This document shows, one piece after another, positions 35,709 to 43,919 of a stretch of DNA of 64,000 bases; position 1 is the stretch's first letter, and each line of letters starts with the position of its first letter. The position numbers were made by a program, and so were the translations under genes. This DNA comes from Sphingomonas caseinilytica. Lineage in GTDB: Bacteria > Pseudomonadota > Alphaproteobacteria > Sphingomonadales > Sphingomonadaceae. Under the pieces are notes generated by a model. That model was given only the letters and a program-made list of their open reading frames with translations, was not told where the DNA came from and did no database searches. Where the stretch lies: positions 186,001 to 250,000 of the forward strand of contig NZ_JAMGBA010000001.1 of NCBI RefSeq assembly GCF_023516455.1, written 5' to 3'.

Positions 35709-37493
35709 ATGTCAATAAGAAGGCTGCCTTCCGAAGTCATCAATCGCATCGCCGCGGGCGAGGTCGTGGAGCGTCCGGCCAGCGCGTTGAAAGAGCTGGT
35801 CGAAAACGCGCTCGATGCCGGATCCGGAACGATCTCGATTCGGATTTCCGCGGGTGGGCTGGACCTCGTCGAAGTGACCGACGACGGTCATGGCATGGCG
35901 CCCGCGGAAATGGGCCTGGCACTCGAACGGCACGCCACGTCAAAGCTGCCCGACGATGCGATCGAAGAGGTCACCAGCTTCGGATTTCGCGGCGAAGCGC
36001 TGCCCTCGATCGCCAGCGTGTCCCGCCTGATCCTGGAAAGCCGGCCACGCGGAAGCGACGGCTGGCGGATCGAGATCGACCATGGCGTCAAGGCGGGAGA
36101 GGGGCCGGCGGCACTACCGCCCGGCACGCGAGTTCGAGTCGAGGGCCTGTTCGACAAGGTGCCGGCCCGGCGCAAGTTCCTGCGCTCGCCCCGATCCGAA
36201 TATGCCGCCTGCCTGGACGCGGTGAAGCGCCTGGCGATGGCCCGACCCGACGTCGGCTTTTCGGTAGAGCACGATGGCCGGCGGGTTCTAGCGGTCCAAC
36301 CATCGGATGGCCCTATCCGGGTTGCCGCGCTGCTCAGCCATGAGCTGGATCGCCACGCGATCGGGATCGATTGCGTCCGCCACGACATGCGGCTTTCCGG
36401 GGTCATCAGCCTGCCGACCTTCAATCGCGGCATGGCCGACCAGCAGTTTCTGTTCGTCAACTCGCGCCCCGTGAAGGATCGGCTTCTCGTCGGGGCGCTC
36501 CGGGCGGCCTATCGCGACCTACTGGCGCGCGACCGGCATCCAATCGCCGCCTTGTTCGTCGAGGTTCCGACCGCCGAGGTCGATATCAATGTCCACCCGG
36601 CCAAGACCGAGGTCCGCTTCCGCGATCCCGCTGCCGTTCGGGGACTCATCGTCGGCGGTCTCAAGGCGGCGCTGGACGAGGCCGGACACCGCAGCGCGGC
36701 GAGGGAGCAGTTTGCGCAGCAAGCTGCGTGGCAGGTTGAGCCGGTTAGTCCTTCAGCTCGTCATCCCAGCGAAGGCTGGGATCCAGGCCATGCCGAAATG
36801 GCGAGGGAGCCTGGCACTGAAACATGGATCCCAGCCTTCGCTGGGGTGACGGAGAAGTTGCGGGAATTCGCTCCCGCCGCCCGCGCCGAGCCTGCGGCAG
36901 CGCCGGTTCCTTCCTATCCTCTCGGCGTTGCTCGCGGCCAGGTTGCAGCCACATACATCGTTGCCGAGGCCGAGGACGGTCTCGTCATCGTCGACCAGCA
37001 TGCAGCGCACGAACGGCTGGTGCTGGAGCGGATGCGCAAGGCATCGAACGGCGGCCAGGTGGCACGGCAGGCGCTGTTGATGCCCGACGTCGTTGAGCTG
37101 GACGAGCCCGAATGCGATCGGCTCGAGGCGGTGGTCGGCGAGCTGGCGGATCTCGGGCTGGAGATCGAGCGCTTCGGCCCGACGGCGATGCTCGTCAGGG
37201 CTACACCGGCGCCGCTTGGAAAGACCGACATCCCCGGCCTGCTTGCGGACCTTGCCGCCGAGCTGGCCGAGCTCGGCACAGCGCTAGGCCTCCGCGACCG
37301 GCTCGACCATGTCGCCGCAACCATGGCCTGCCATGGATCGGTCCGAGCAGGTCGGATCCTCTCGGTCGCGGAGATGAATGCGCTGCTCCGCGAGATGGAG
37401 GTCACGCCCCATTCGGGACAGTGCAACCATGGACGCCCCACCTGGGTGAAGCTTGCTCATGCCGATATCGAGAAGCTGTTCGGCCGCCGATAG
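35709..37493 (+). CDS. mutL: DNA mismatch repair protein MutL
   Basis: 594 aa from ATG 35709, where the family begins (MSIRRLPSEVINRIAAGEVVERPA). GHKL ATPase motifs ELVENALDAG, DDGHGM and FGFRGEALPSIASVS are present, with a TGxRV-like transducer and a C-terminal dimerisation domain (about 395-594). Residues 351-382 in the linker are encoded by a palindromic repeat (36759-36852) in frame. The C-terminal HGRPTW motif is present, and I see no clear DQHAxxE(x)4E endonuclease signature beyond DQHAAHERLVLERM, which does match it. Confidence 0.95.
   Translation: MSIRRLPSEVINRIAAGEVVERPASALKELVENALDAGSGTISIRISAGGLDLVEVTDDGHGMAPAEMGLALERHATSKLPDDAIEEVTSFGFRGEALPSIASVSRLILESRPRGSDGWRIEIDHGVKAGEGPAALPPGTRVRVEGLFDKVPARRKFLRSPRSEYAACLDAVKRLAMARPDVGFSVEHDGRRVLAVQPSDGPIRVAALLSHELDRHAIGIDCVRHDMRLSGVISLPTFNRGMADQQFLFVNSRPVKDRLLVGALRAAYRDLLARDRHPIAALFVEVPTAEVDINVHPAKTEVRFRDPAAVRGLIVGGLKAALDEAGHRSAAREQFAQQAAWQVEPVSPSARHPSEGWDPGHAEMAREPGTETWIPAFAGVTEKLREFAPAARAEPAAAPVPSYPLGVARGQVAATYIVAEAEDGLVIVDQHAAHERLVLERMRKASNGGQVARQALLMPDVVELDEPECDRLEAVVGELADLGLEIERFGPTAMLVRATPAPLGKTDIPGLLADLAAELAELGTALGLRDRLDHVAATMACHGSVRAGRILSVAEMNALLREMEVTPHSGQCNHGRPTWVKLAHADIEKLFGRR
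36759..36852. repeat. Palindromic repeat, family A, inside the mutL reading frame
   Basis: The left end CGTCATCCCAGCGAAGGCTG and the right end CAGCCTTCGCTGGGGTGACG are inverted copies over 94 bp. It is the same family as 20924-20990. It is read in frame in MutL as a stretch starting RHPSEGWDP and ending PAFAGVTE, without stop codons. Confidence 0.85.
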
Positions 37494-37754
37494 GCCGATT
37501 GTCATCTCGTCGTAAAAATTTTTCGAGCTACCCAAGCAGTTGGTTTTAAAGCGGAACTGATCGGGCCTGAATGGTTTCGGTCATTTCCGTTCATTGAAGC
37601 GACAAGTGGCGTTCCCAAATGAGCGGACGGGGCTGCCGGTCCACACGGCATCATAGGGAAATTGGCGGATTTCATAGGGTTACCTGTGATTCCGACGACG
37701 ACCTCCCATGTCTTCCCGTCCTGGGAAGGCGGTCAAAAACAATGGAGTATTGTT

Positions 37755-38300
37755 GTGAAAAAGATTCTGCTCGCCACCGCTGCCACGTCGGCATTTCTGG
37801 CTGCTACGCCGGCCTTGGCCCAGAACGTCGCGCCCGCCGGGCCGCGCGTCGAAGCCGTTGTCGGTTACGACAAGGTCAAGGCGCTGGGTGAGAAAGACGG
37901 CGGAGCCCTGTTCGGCATCGGCGCCGGCTACGACTTCGCCGTGGCCCCGAGCGTTTCGCTAGGCGCCGATATCGAAGCCACCGGGTCGACCATGAAGGAA
38001 GGCGATGAGGACATTGCCGAAGTCAAGGCCGGCCGCGACCTCTATGCCGGCGTTCGCGCCAGCGTCGCGGTTGCACCCAACGCCAACCTCTATGTGAAGG
38101 GCGGCTACACCAACGCTCGCTTCAAGGCGACGGTCGCTGATGACAGCTTCTCAGAGAATTTCGACGGTTACCGTCTCGGTGCCGGCGGCCAGCTTGGAAT
38201 TGGCGGCAAGGCCTATGTCGGCAGCGAATATCGCTACTCAAACTATGAGGACGGCCTTTCGCGTCACCAGGTGGCGATGACGGTCGGCACCCGCTTCTAA
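37755..38300 (+). CDS. Outer-membrane beta-barrel (porin/opacity-like) protein
   Basis: 181 aa. The chosen GTG 37755 has GGAG 7 bases upstream and gives a clean signal peptide VKKILLATAATSAFLAATPALAQ; an upstream frame to 37662 lacks these. The mature part alternates polar and hydrophobic residues in strands, with Gly/aromatic turns and a final VGTRF: C-terminal Phe, as in barrel proteins recognised by BamA. Function not known beyond the barrel; a terminator follows. Confidence 0.78.
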   Translation: MKKILLATAATSAFLAATPALAQNVAPAGPRVEAVVGYDKVKALGEKDGGALFGIGAGYDFAVAPSVSLGADIEATGSTMKEGDEDIAEVKAGRDLYAGVRASVAVAPNANLYVKGGYTNARFKATVADDSFSENFDGYRLGAGGQLGIGGKAYVGSEYRYSNYEDGLSRHQVAMTVGTRF

Positions 38301-38316
38301 TCGCGGATGCAAATCG

Positions 38317-38349
38317 TGGGGCGCCCGAGCGATTGGGCGCCCCATTTTG
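38317..38349 (+). terminator. Rho-independent terminator after the barrel protein
   Basis: Stem GGGGCGCCC / GGGCGCCCC around GAGCGATT, followed by ATTTTGCG. Strong GC stem with a short T run. Confidence 0.8.
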
Positions 38350-38416
38350 CGTTTTAAGGACTTTGGCAGGCAAAGCTGTTATACCGCCTGTCGATCCTAT
38401 CGTCGGGAGAACGGCC

Positions 38417-38590
38417 ATGAGCGAATATGACAAGGGCTACTATGCCAGCCGCGCGGCCGAGGAAGCGGAGCTCGCGTTGGCTGCCGACGATCCGGAAGTC
38501 GCCGATGCCCATCGTAAGCTGCAGCGAGCTTATATCGAACGTGCTTCGGTCGGGGATCGGCCAGAAGAGGTCGCACAGATCATCGGCTAG
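38417..38590 (+). CDS. Hypothetical protein, 57 aa
   Basis: Starts at ATG 38417 with GGGAG upstream. 57 aa, acidic and alanine-rich, probably helical, without a recognisable motif; begins MSEYDKGYYASRAAEEAELA. The last 4 bp overlap the convergent ketol-acid reductoisomerase gene. I do not recognise it. Confidence 0.6.
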   Translation: MSEYDKGYYASRAAEEAELALAADDPEVADAHRKLQRAYIERASVGDRPEEVAQIIG

Positions 38591-39552
38591 CCGATCAGTT
38601 TTTTCCGGGCTTGTTCGACGTTGAGTTGCCGCGCTTTATCGCGAGCTACCTTTAGGCGCGGGTAGCCCGACGCCTCTTCGTCGCGCAGCAGGTCGCTGAA
38701 CCGGCCTGCCCGGACCTCGGCCAATATCTCCCGCATTCGGGCCCGCACGCCATCATCGACAATGCGCGGCCCGCCGATCACGGCGCCAAGCTCCGCCGTG
38801 TTGCTGATCGCTTCCCTCATTCCCGCGATCCCGCGCGCTTCGATCAGTTCGGCGATCAGCTTCAGTTCGCCGACGCATTCCATGTAGGCGACTTCTTCGC
38901 TGACTCCGGCTTCGACCAGCGTGTCGAAGCCCGCGATCAATATTTCCGGCACCGCACCCCATACGACCGCTTGCTCGTTGAAAAGGTCCGCCTCGCACTC
39001 TTCCGCGAAGCTGGACGCGAGAATCCCTGCGCGGCCGCAGCCAAGGGCCTGGCCATAGGCAAGCGCGATGGCCTTGGCATTGCCGTTGGCGTCCTGCTCG
39101 ACGGCGTAGAGGGCAACCATGCCCTTACCGTCGAGATACAGGGAACGAAGCGCCGTTCCCGGTCCCTTGGGCGCGACCATGAAGATATCCAGGTCGGACC
39201 GGGGGACAATGAAGCCAAACCGGATCGCAAGGCCATGGCTGAATCCCAGCGCTGCTCCCTCGCGGATGCTGGGTTCGACCTCGCGATAAATGGCCGCCAG
39301 TGCTTCGTCAGGCGCAAGCAACATCACCACGTTCGCCGACGATGCGGCTTCGGCGAGCGAAGCGGTCGCAATGCCGTCCGCTACTGCCCGATCATGGCTA
39401 GGCGATCCATCGCGCAGGCCGACGACGACGTCGATCCCGCTGTCCTTCAGGTTCAGCGCCTGGGCCCGGCCCTGGTTGCCATAGCCAAGGATGGCGATGC
39501 GCTTCCCGGCCAGCACCGCTGGGTCAATGTCGCCGTCTCGAATAGCGTCCAT
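38587..39552 (-). CDS. ilvC: Ketol-acid reductoisomerase family protein (divergent)
   Basis: 321 aa. Rossmann motif LGYGNQGRAQALNLKDSG, cofactor loop GLRDGSPSHDRA, catalytic region GFSHG and APKGPGTALR, metal ligands Asp and Glu in DLFNEQAVVWG, and the C-terminal ECVGELKLI and AISNTAE residues are all kept. Class I length but about 18 residues shorter than usual, and its N-terminus differs from common KARI proteins. It would convert 2-acetolactate to dihydroxyisovalerate in branched-chain amino acid synthesis. No acetolactate synthase genes are beside it. Confidence 0.8.
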   Translation of the reverse strand: MDAIRDGDIDPAVLAGKRIAILGYGNQGRAQALNLKDSGIDVVVGLRDGSPSHDRAVADGIATASLAEAASSANVVMLLAPDEALAAIYREVEPSIREGAALGFSHGLAIRFGFIVPRSDLDIFMVAPKGPGTALRSLYLDGKGMVALYAVEQDANGNAKAIALAYGQALGCGRAGILASSFAEECEADLFNEQAVVWGAVPEILIAGFDTLVEAGVSEEVAYMECVGELKLIAELIEARGIAGMREAISNTAELGAVIGGPRIVDDGVRARMREILAEVRAGRFSDLLRDEEASGYPRLKVARDKARQLNVEQARKKLIG

Positions 39553-39561
39553 GCCGCCTCG

Positions 39562-40494
39562 CTACCCTGCCGGCGCGAACATCGCCAGCGCCCGCTCAAT
39601 CGTCTCCCCTTCAAGCGGTTCGTGGAAACGCGGCCATTCCGGCGGCGGTTGATGCGCGAACCAAGTATATTGGCGCTTGGCATAGCGGCGCGTGGCTTGC
39701 GCGCCCGCCGCAGTGGCGTCCTCCAAAGTCCGCTCACCCCGCAAATAGGTGCCCAGCTCAGCGACGCCGATCGCCCGCATTACCGGCAGGTCCGGGTTGA
39801 GGCCGCGCGCCAGCAGGGTTTCGACCTCCTCTAGCGCTCCTCGCTCCACCATCTGCGCGAACCGCACGTCGCACCGCTCGTAAAGCCAAGGACGGGGAGA
39901 GGTGAGGACGAGCGCCTTGATGTCGATCGTGTCGGCGATACCTCCTTCGCATTCTTCCTGCCACGAATTGAGGGTCTTCCCCGTCGACCGAACGACTTCG
40001 AGCGCGCGGGCAATGCGCGTCGTATCGCCAGGGTTGAGCGTCGCCGCAGCGACAGGATCCAGCGGGGTAAGCGCAGCGAGATTCTCGGCGACGCCGGCTG
40101 CGCGGACATCGGCGCGAATCTGCGGGTCGATCTCGGGAATCGGGGCGATACCGTCGAGCAGGGTACGAAGGTAAAGGCCGGTTCCGCCAACCAGCACTGG
40201 CAATCGGCCTTCGGCATGCAGCCGGGCTATTTCCGACTTCGCCGATTCCGCCCAGTCGGCGGCGGAGCAGGACTCGGCGCCATCCAGCACACCGTAGAGG
40301 CAATGCTCGGCCCTTGCGCGATCCTCTGCGGTTGGTGCCGCCGAGAGTATCGGCAAGTCGCGATAAACTTGCGCGCTGTCGGCGTTGAGGACGGCCCCAC
40401 TGCTGATTTCCGCAAGCCTTAACGCCAGAGCCGACTTGCCGCTTGCGGTCGGACCGGCAATGAGAGCGACAGGAGGCTTTTCGACCTTGGTCAT
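39562..40494 (-). CDS. miaA: tRNA dimethylallyltransferase MiaA
   Basis: 310 aa. P-loop AGPTASGKSALAL (about 13-25) near the start, the NADSAQVYRDL segment with the catalytic Asp, VGGTGLYLRTLLDGIAP, and a C-terminal KRQYTWFAHQ stretch are typical. Prenylates A37 of tRNAs reading UNN codons. The start ATG 40494 overlaps the divergent serB start by 8 bp. Confidence 0.95.
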   Translation of the reverse strand: MTKVEKPPVALIAGPTASGKSALALRLAEISSGAVLNADSAQVYRDLPILSAAPTAEDRARAEHCLYGVLDGAESCSAADWAESAKSEIARLHAEGRLPVLVGGTGLYLRTLLDGIAPIPEIDPQIRADVRAAGVAENLAALTPLDPVAAATLNPGDTTRIARALEVVRSTGKTLNSWQEECEGGIADTIDIKALVLTSPRPWLYERCDVRFAQMVERGALEEVETLLARGLNPDLPVMRAIGVAELGTYLRGERTLEDATAAGAQATRRYAKRQYTWFAHQPPPEWPRFHEPLEGETIERALAMFAPAG

Positions 40495-41353
40495 CGCGAC
40501 GCTGATAGCAGCCGGACGGCTCGACGAAAGACTGCTGACTGCGGCGCTGGGGCGCGTGCAGGGCTCCCGGCTGGTCTGCTGGATCGATCAGGGCGATGCG
40601 GCCGATCTTGAGATTCCGGCCGAGCTTATGGCGGTGCGCTCGGCTTTCCAGGGTTGGGGAGAGGTGGACATCATTCCGCATCCGGCGGGACCGCGCGAAA
40701 AACGCTTGCTGGTCGCCGACATGGATTCGACCATGATCGGTCAGGAATGCATCGACGAACTGGCTGATTATGCGGGTGTAAAGCCCGAGGTAGCCGATAT
40801 TACGGAACGGGCGATGCAGGGCGAGTTGGATTTCGCTGGCGCCCTGAAGGAGCGGGTGGCTTTGCTTCGGGGGCTGGACGCTTCCGTGATCGACCAGTGT
40901 CTTGCCGAACGCATTCGGCCGAATGCGGGCGCCGAGACGCTGGTCCGTACGATGCGCTCCAGGGGCGCCATGACGATGCTGGTCTCTGGAGGATTTACCG
41001 CCTTCGTCGGGCCGATCGCCGAGAAAATCGGCTTCGAACGGTTCGAAGCCAATGTGCTTGGTGTGACGGGCGGTAAACTAAGCGGTGCAACCGAAGGCCG
41101 CATCGTCGATTCCCGGCGGAAGCATGACGTTCTATCGGAGCTGCGCGATCAGCTTGGGCTTGTTGCCAACCAGACGTTGGCCATTGGCGACGGCGCCAAT
41201 GACATCCCGATGATTGAGGAAGCCGGCCTCGGCATTGCCTACCGCGCCAAGCCGGCATTGGCGGCCGTCGCCGATGCGCGGCTGGACCATCATGGGCTGG
41301 ACGCACTGCTATGGGCACAGGGAATACCGAAGTCCGAGTGGGTTGGGGAATAA
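40487..41353 (+). CDS. serB: Phosphoserine phosphatase SerB
   Basis: 288 aa from TTG 40487, with perfect AGGAGG at 40471-40476 and a 10-base spacer. HAD motifs: ADMDSTMIGQECIDELA (nucleophile Asp), SGGFTAF, and GDGANDIPMIEEAGLGIAY. The last step of serine synthesis. The ribosome site lies inside the antisense miaA coding region. A longer frame to 40385 would overlap miaA by more than 100 bp and is rejected. Confidence 0.93.
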   Translation: MVIATLIAAGRLDERLLTAALGRVQGSRLVCWIDQGDAADLEIPAELMAVRSAFQGWGEVDIIPHPAGPREKRLLVADMDSTMIGQECIDELADYAGVKPEVADITERAMQGELDFAGALKERVALLRGLDASVIDQCLAERIRPNAGAETLVRTMRSRGAMTMLVSGGFTAFVGPIAEKIGFERFEANVLGVTGGKLSGATEGRIVDSRRKHDVLSELRDQLGLVANQTLAIGDGANDIPMIEEAGLGIAYRAKPALAAVADARLDHHGLDALLWAQGIPKSEWVGE

Positions 41354-41383
41354 ATCCGCTCAGGACGAACGAATTCTCAGCCC

Positions 41384-42304
41384 TTACTTCGTTTCAACCG
41401 GGAAGCAGGGCTGGGGCGCCAGGCGCGCGCAGGCGGCGGACGCGGCGGCCCGGCTTTCAAACGGCCCAGCCTGCAGACGAACGACCGCACCTGCCGGGAC
41501 ATAATAGGCCGGCTTCCCGCCAAGCTTGCCTGACAGCTTCGCATATAATGTCTCGGCTGACTTGCGTTGGCCGAACGCTCCCAACTGAACACGCCAGCGG
41601 CCGGTGGCTGCCGCAGAAGCCTTCGGCGGAGACGCAGGCGTGGCCTTGGGCGGGGCAGGCGGCTTTGCCTGCGCGACTTTGGGCGGGATTGGCTTTGCGG
41701 CTGGTGGCTTGGACGATGAGGGCGCCTTGGATTCGCTGGCGAGCGTTCGATTCACCATCGACTGCGCAAGCGCGACGCCCTCCTGGCGCTGTTCGAGCGG
41801 CATGACCGAATCCATATCGGCCAAAGTCGCCTTTGCCGGAGCGAGGCCCTGGGCGGCAGCGCGGCTGACATAGGCATAGGCCTTGACCGGATCGCGGGCG
41901 ACCCCGTCTCCGTTGTAAAGAGCGGTTCCCACCATCAGGAGCGCACGGGGCTCTCCCGCCTCGGCCGCACCATTCAACCACCGCATGGCCGCGGTCTGGT
42001 TGCCGTTCTGGAACAGCAACAGTCCGAGCGTCGTCTGGGCGTCGACGTGCCCCTTGCGCGCCGCTCGATCCAGCCAGATCTGGGCCTGCGACAAATCCAG
42101 CTTCACGCCTCGTCCCAGCCGATAGGCCTGGCCGAGGTTGAATGCCGCGTCGGCATCGCCCTTTTCAGCGAGCGGCCGCCAGATCGCGACGGCGGCGGCG
42201 GTATCGCCTTTTTGCCACGCATCGATGCCCGCACGAACGGACTGAGCTTGGGCGGGCAACACTGCCAACGCCCCAATCATCAAGCCAAGCAACAACTTAC
42301 GCAT
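41384..42304 (-). CDS. Sel1-repeat and SPOR-domain periplasmic protein
   Basis: 306 aa with a signal peptide (cut after AQAQS, about residue 21). Sel1-like repeats (ADAAFNLGQAYRLGRGV, HVDAQTTLGLLLFQNG, PRALLMVGTALYNGDGV) cover about 40-150, then a Lys/Pro/Ala-rich linker (about 200-230), then a C-terminal SPOR domain that binds denuded peptidoglycan. Likely cell-wall or division-site protein. Divergent from the ParA operon. Confidence 0.85.
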   Translation of the reverse strand: MRKLLLGLMIGALAVLPAQAQSVRAGIDAWQKGDTAAAVAIWRPLAEKGDADAAFNLGQAYRLGRGVKLDLSQAQIWLDRAARKGHVDAQTTLGLLLFQNGNQTAAMRWLNGAAEAGEPRALLMVGTALYNGDGVARDPVKAYAYVSRAAAQGLAPAKATLADMDSVMPLEQRQEGVALAQSMVNRTLASESKAPSSSKPPAAKPIPPKVAQAKPPAPPKATPASPPKASAAATGRWRVQLGAFGQRKSAETLYAKLSGKLGGKPAYYVPAGAVVRLQAGPFESRAAASAACARLAPQPCFPVETK

Positions 42305-42445
42305 TTTTTGAACACCCTGATCGGTCGCCGCTTAACCCTAGCCTGCCTCGCGAAGACTGAACAAGGTCGGGCCGACATTAACCAGTTTTTAGGGCCTTTG
42401 CTGTCAGGTGGCTGCAGATCAATGGTCTCGGCCAAGGGGAAATTC

Positions 42446-43168
42446 ATGCGCGTTTTGGCAATGGCATCGCAGAAGGGCGGGTCTGGAAAGACGACCCTGT
42501 CCGGACATCTTGCGGTGCAAGCGCAGTTGGCGGGCGCCGGTCCCGTCTGTCTCATCGACATCGATCCGCAAGGTTCGCTGGCCGACTGGTGGAACGAACG
42601 GCAGGAAGACATGCCGGCCTTCGCCCAGACGACGGTTGCGCGACTCGCCTCGGATCTTGAAGTGCTTCGCCAGCAGGGCTTCCGCCTCGCTGTCATCGAT
42701 ACGCCGCCTGCGATCACCATGGCCATCCAGTCAGTCATCGCGGTTGCCGAGCTGATCGTCATTCCGACCCGTCCCAGTCCGCACGACCTTCGCGCTGTCG
42801 GCGCCACGGTCGATCTGTGCGATCGCGCCGGCAAGCCGCTGATCTTTGTCGTCAACGCGGCAACCCCGAAAGCCAAGATCACTTACGAGGCCGCCGTGGC
42901 TCTGTCGCAGCATGGCACGGTCGCCCCGGTCACGCTTCACCACCGCACGGACTTCGCGGCGTCGATGATCGACGGCCGTACCGTCATGGAAGTCGATCCG
43001 CAGGGCCGCTCGGCCCGTGAAGTCACCGAGCTTTGGGATTATATCTCCGATCGCCTCGAAAAGAATTTCCGCCGCACCGTTTTCGCCGCGCCGAACCAGG
43101 CGCCAGGTATTGGTGCAGCCAGCCCGCGTCCAGTCGGCGGCTTCGGTCGTCGGGTGATGGGCCAGTAA
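42446..43168 (+). CDS. ParA-family ATPase
   Basis: 240 aa from ATG 42446, with AAGGGG 6 bases upstream; the longer frame to 42047 is not coding. Deviant Walker A QKGGSGKTT (about 9-17), LIDIDPQGSLADWW (Walker A' with the catalytic Asp), and VIDTPPA (Walker B). In front of a ribbon-helix-helix gene and a TPR/SPOR lipoprotein gene, so a partner in positioning rather than chromosome ParA, which normally lies with parB. This is inference. Confidence 0.87.
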   Translation: MRVLAMASQKGGSGKTTLSGHLAVQAQLAGAGPVCLIDIDPQGSLADWWNERQEDMPAFAQTTVARLASDLEVLRQQGFRLAVIDTPPAITMAIQSVIAVAELIVIPTRPSPHDLRAVGATVDLCDRAGKPLIFVVNAATPKAKITYEAAVALSQHGTVAPVTLHHRTDFAASMIDGRTVMEVDPQGRSAREVTELWDYISDRLEKNFRRTVFAAPNQAPGIGAASPRPVGGFGRRVMGQ

Positions 43169-43180
43169 GGAGTGAGCGCG

Positions 43181-43891
43181 ATGGGTGAACCCAAGGCATT
43201 CGCGTCGCTCTCGTCGGGCCTTCTGGCTCGCAAGGGTGCCGCCCGTCCGGCGATGAGGCCGCAAGGCTTCGGCGCCCAGAGCGGGGCAGGACTGGAAGAT
43301 CTCGGCTGGAACGACATGGGCTTCGAGCCGCCCAAGCCGGTCATCGCACCCGTTCTTGACGAAGATCATGACGCGTTCGGCGAGGAATTGCCGGACCAGC
43401 CGTTGCGCAATCCGCTGTCGGCGCTGACTCCGATCGCTTCGCCGGTTCACGACCAGCAAGCCGAAATCCAGAGCCGCTTCGCCAACCATGACGAAGATGG
43501 CGAGGATGAAGACGGCGAATATGTCGACGAGACGGCCGAGCTGTACGATCCGGAAGCTGACGATACCGCGCCGGTCCTGGCCGAGCCTGAACCTGTCGCC
43601 TTCAAACCGGAGCCGATCGCCTCTTTCGATCCGGAACCGATCGCTTCGTTCGAACCGGCTCCGGCACCGGCTCCTGTCCGTGCACGCCGGCCGCGCGCTC
43701 AGCCCGGAGCGAAGGGGAAGGCCGCGTTCACGCTGCGCCTGGATCCGTCGCGCCACCTGAAGCTTCGTCTGGCATGTGCCGTCAACGGCCGCTCTGCCCA
43801 GCAGCTCGTGACCGACGCTTTGGACCAACTGCTCAAAGATATGCCGGAACTTGAATCGATGGCCGAACGGGCGCCGCGAAAGAGCGCCTGA
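43181..43891 (+). CDS. Acidic/proline-rich protein with C-terminal ribbon-helix-helix-like domain
   Basis: 236 aa from ATG 43181 (AGGAG 8 bases upstream); GTG 43172 is the alternative. The first 170 residues are disordered-looking, with an acidic DEDGEDEDGEY patch and PEPIASF repeats. The C-terminal AFTLRLDPSRHLKLRLACAVNGRSAQQLVTDAL segment resembles a MetJ/Arc/CopG-type DNA-binding fold, with strand residues FTLRL. Immediately follows parA; it may be its DNA- or partner-binding adaptor. Confidence 0.68.
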   Translation: MGEPKAFASLSSGLLARKGAARPAMRPQGFGAQSGAGLEDLGWNDMGFEPPKPVIAPVLDEDHDAFGEELPDQPLRNPLSALTPIASPVHDQQAEIQSRFANHDEDGEDEDGEYVDETAELYDPEADDTAPVLAEPEPVAFKPEPIASFDPEPIASFEPAPAPAPVRARRPRAQPGAKGKAAFTLRLDPSRHLKLRLACAVNGRSAQQLVTDALDQLLKDMPELESMAERAPRKSA

Positions 43892-43919
43892 CGCATCAGA
43901 CCCTGGGGAAGGAAGTGCA

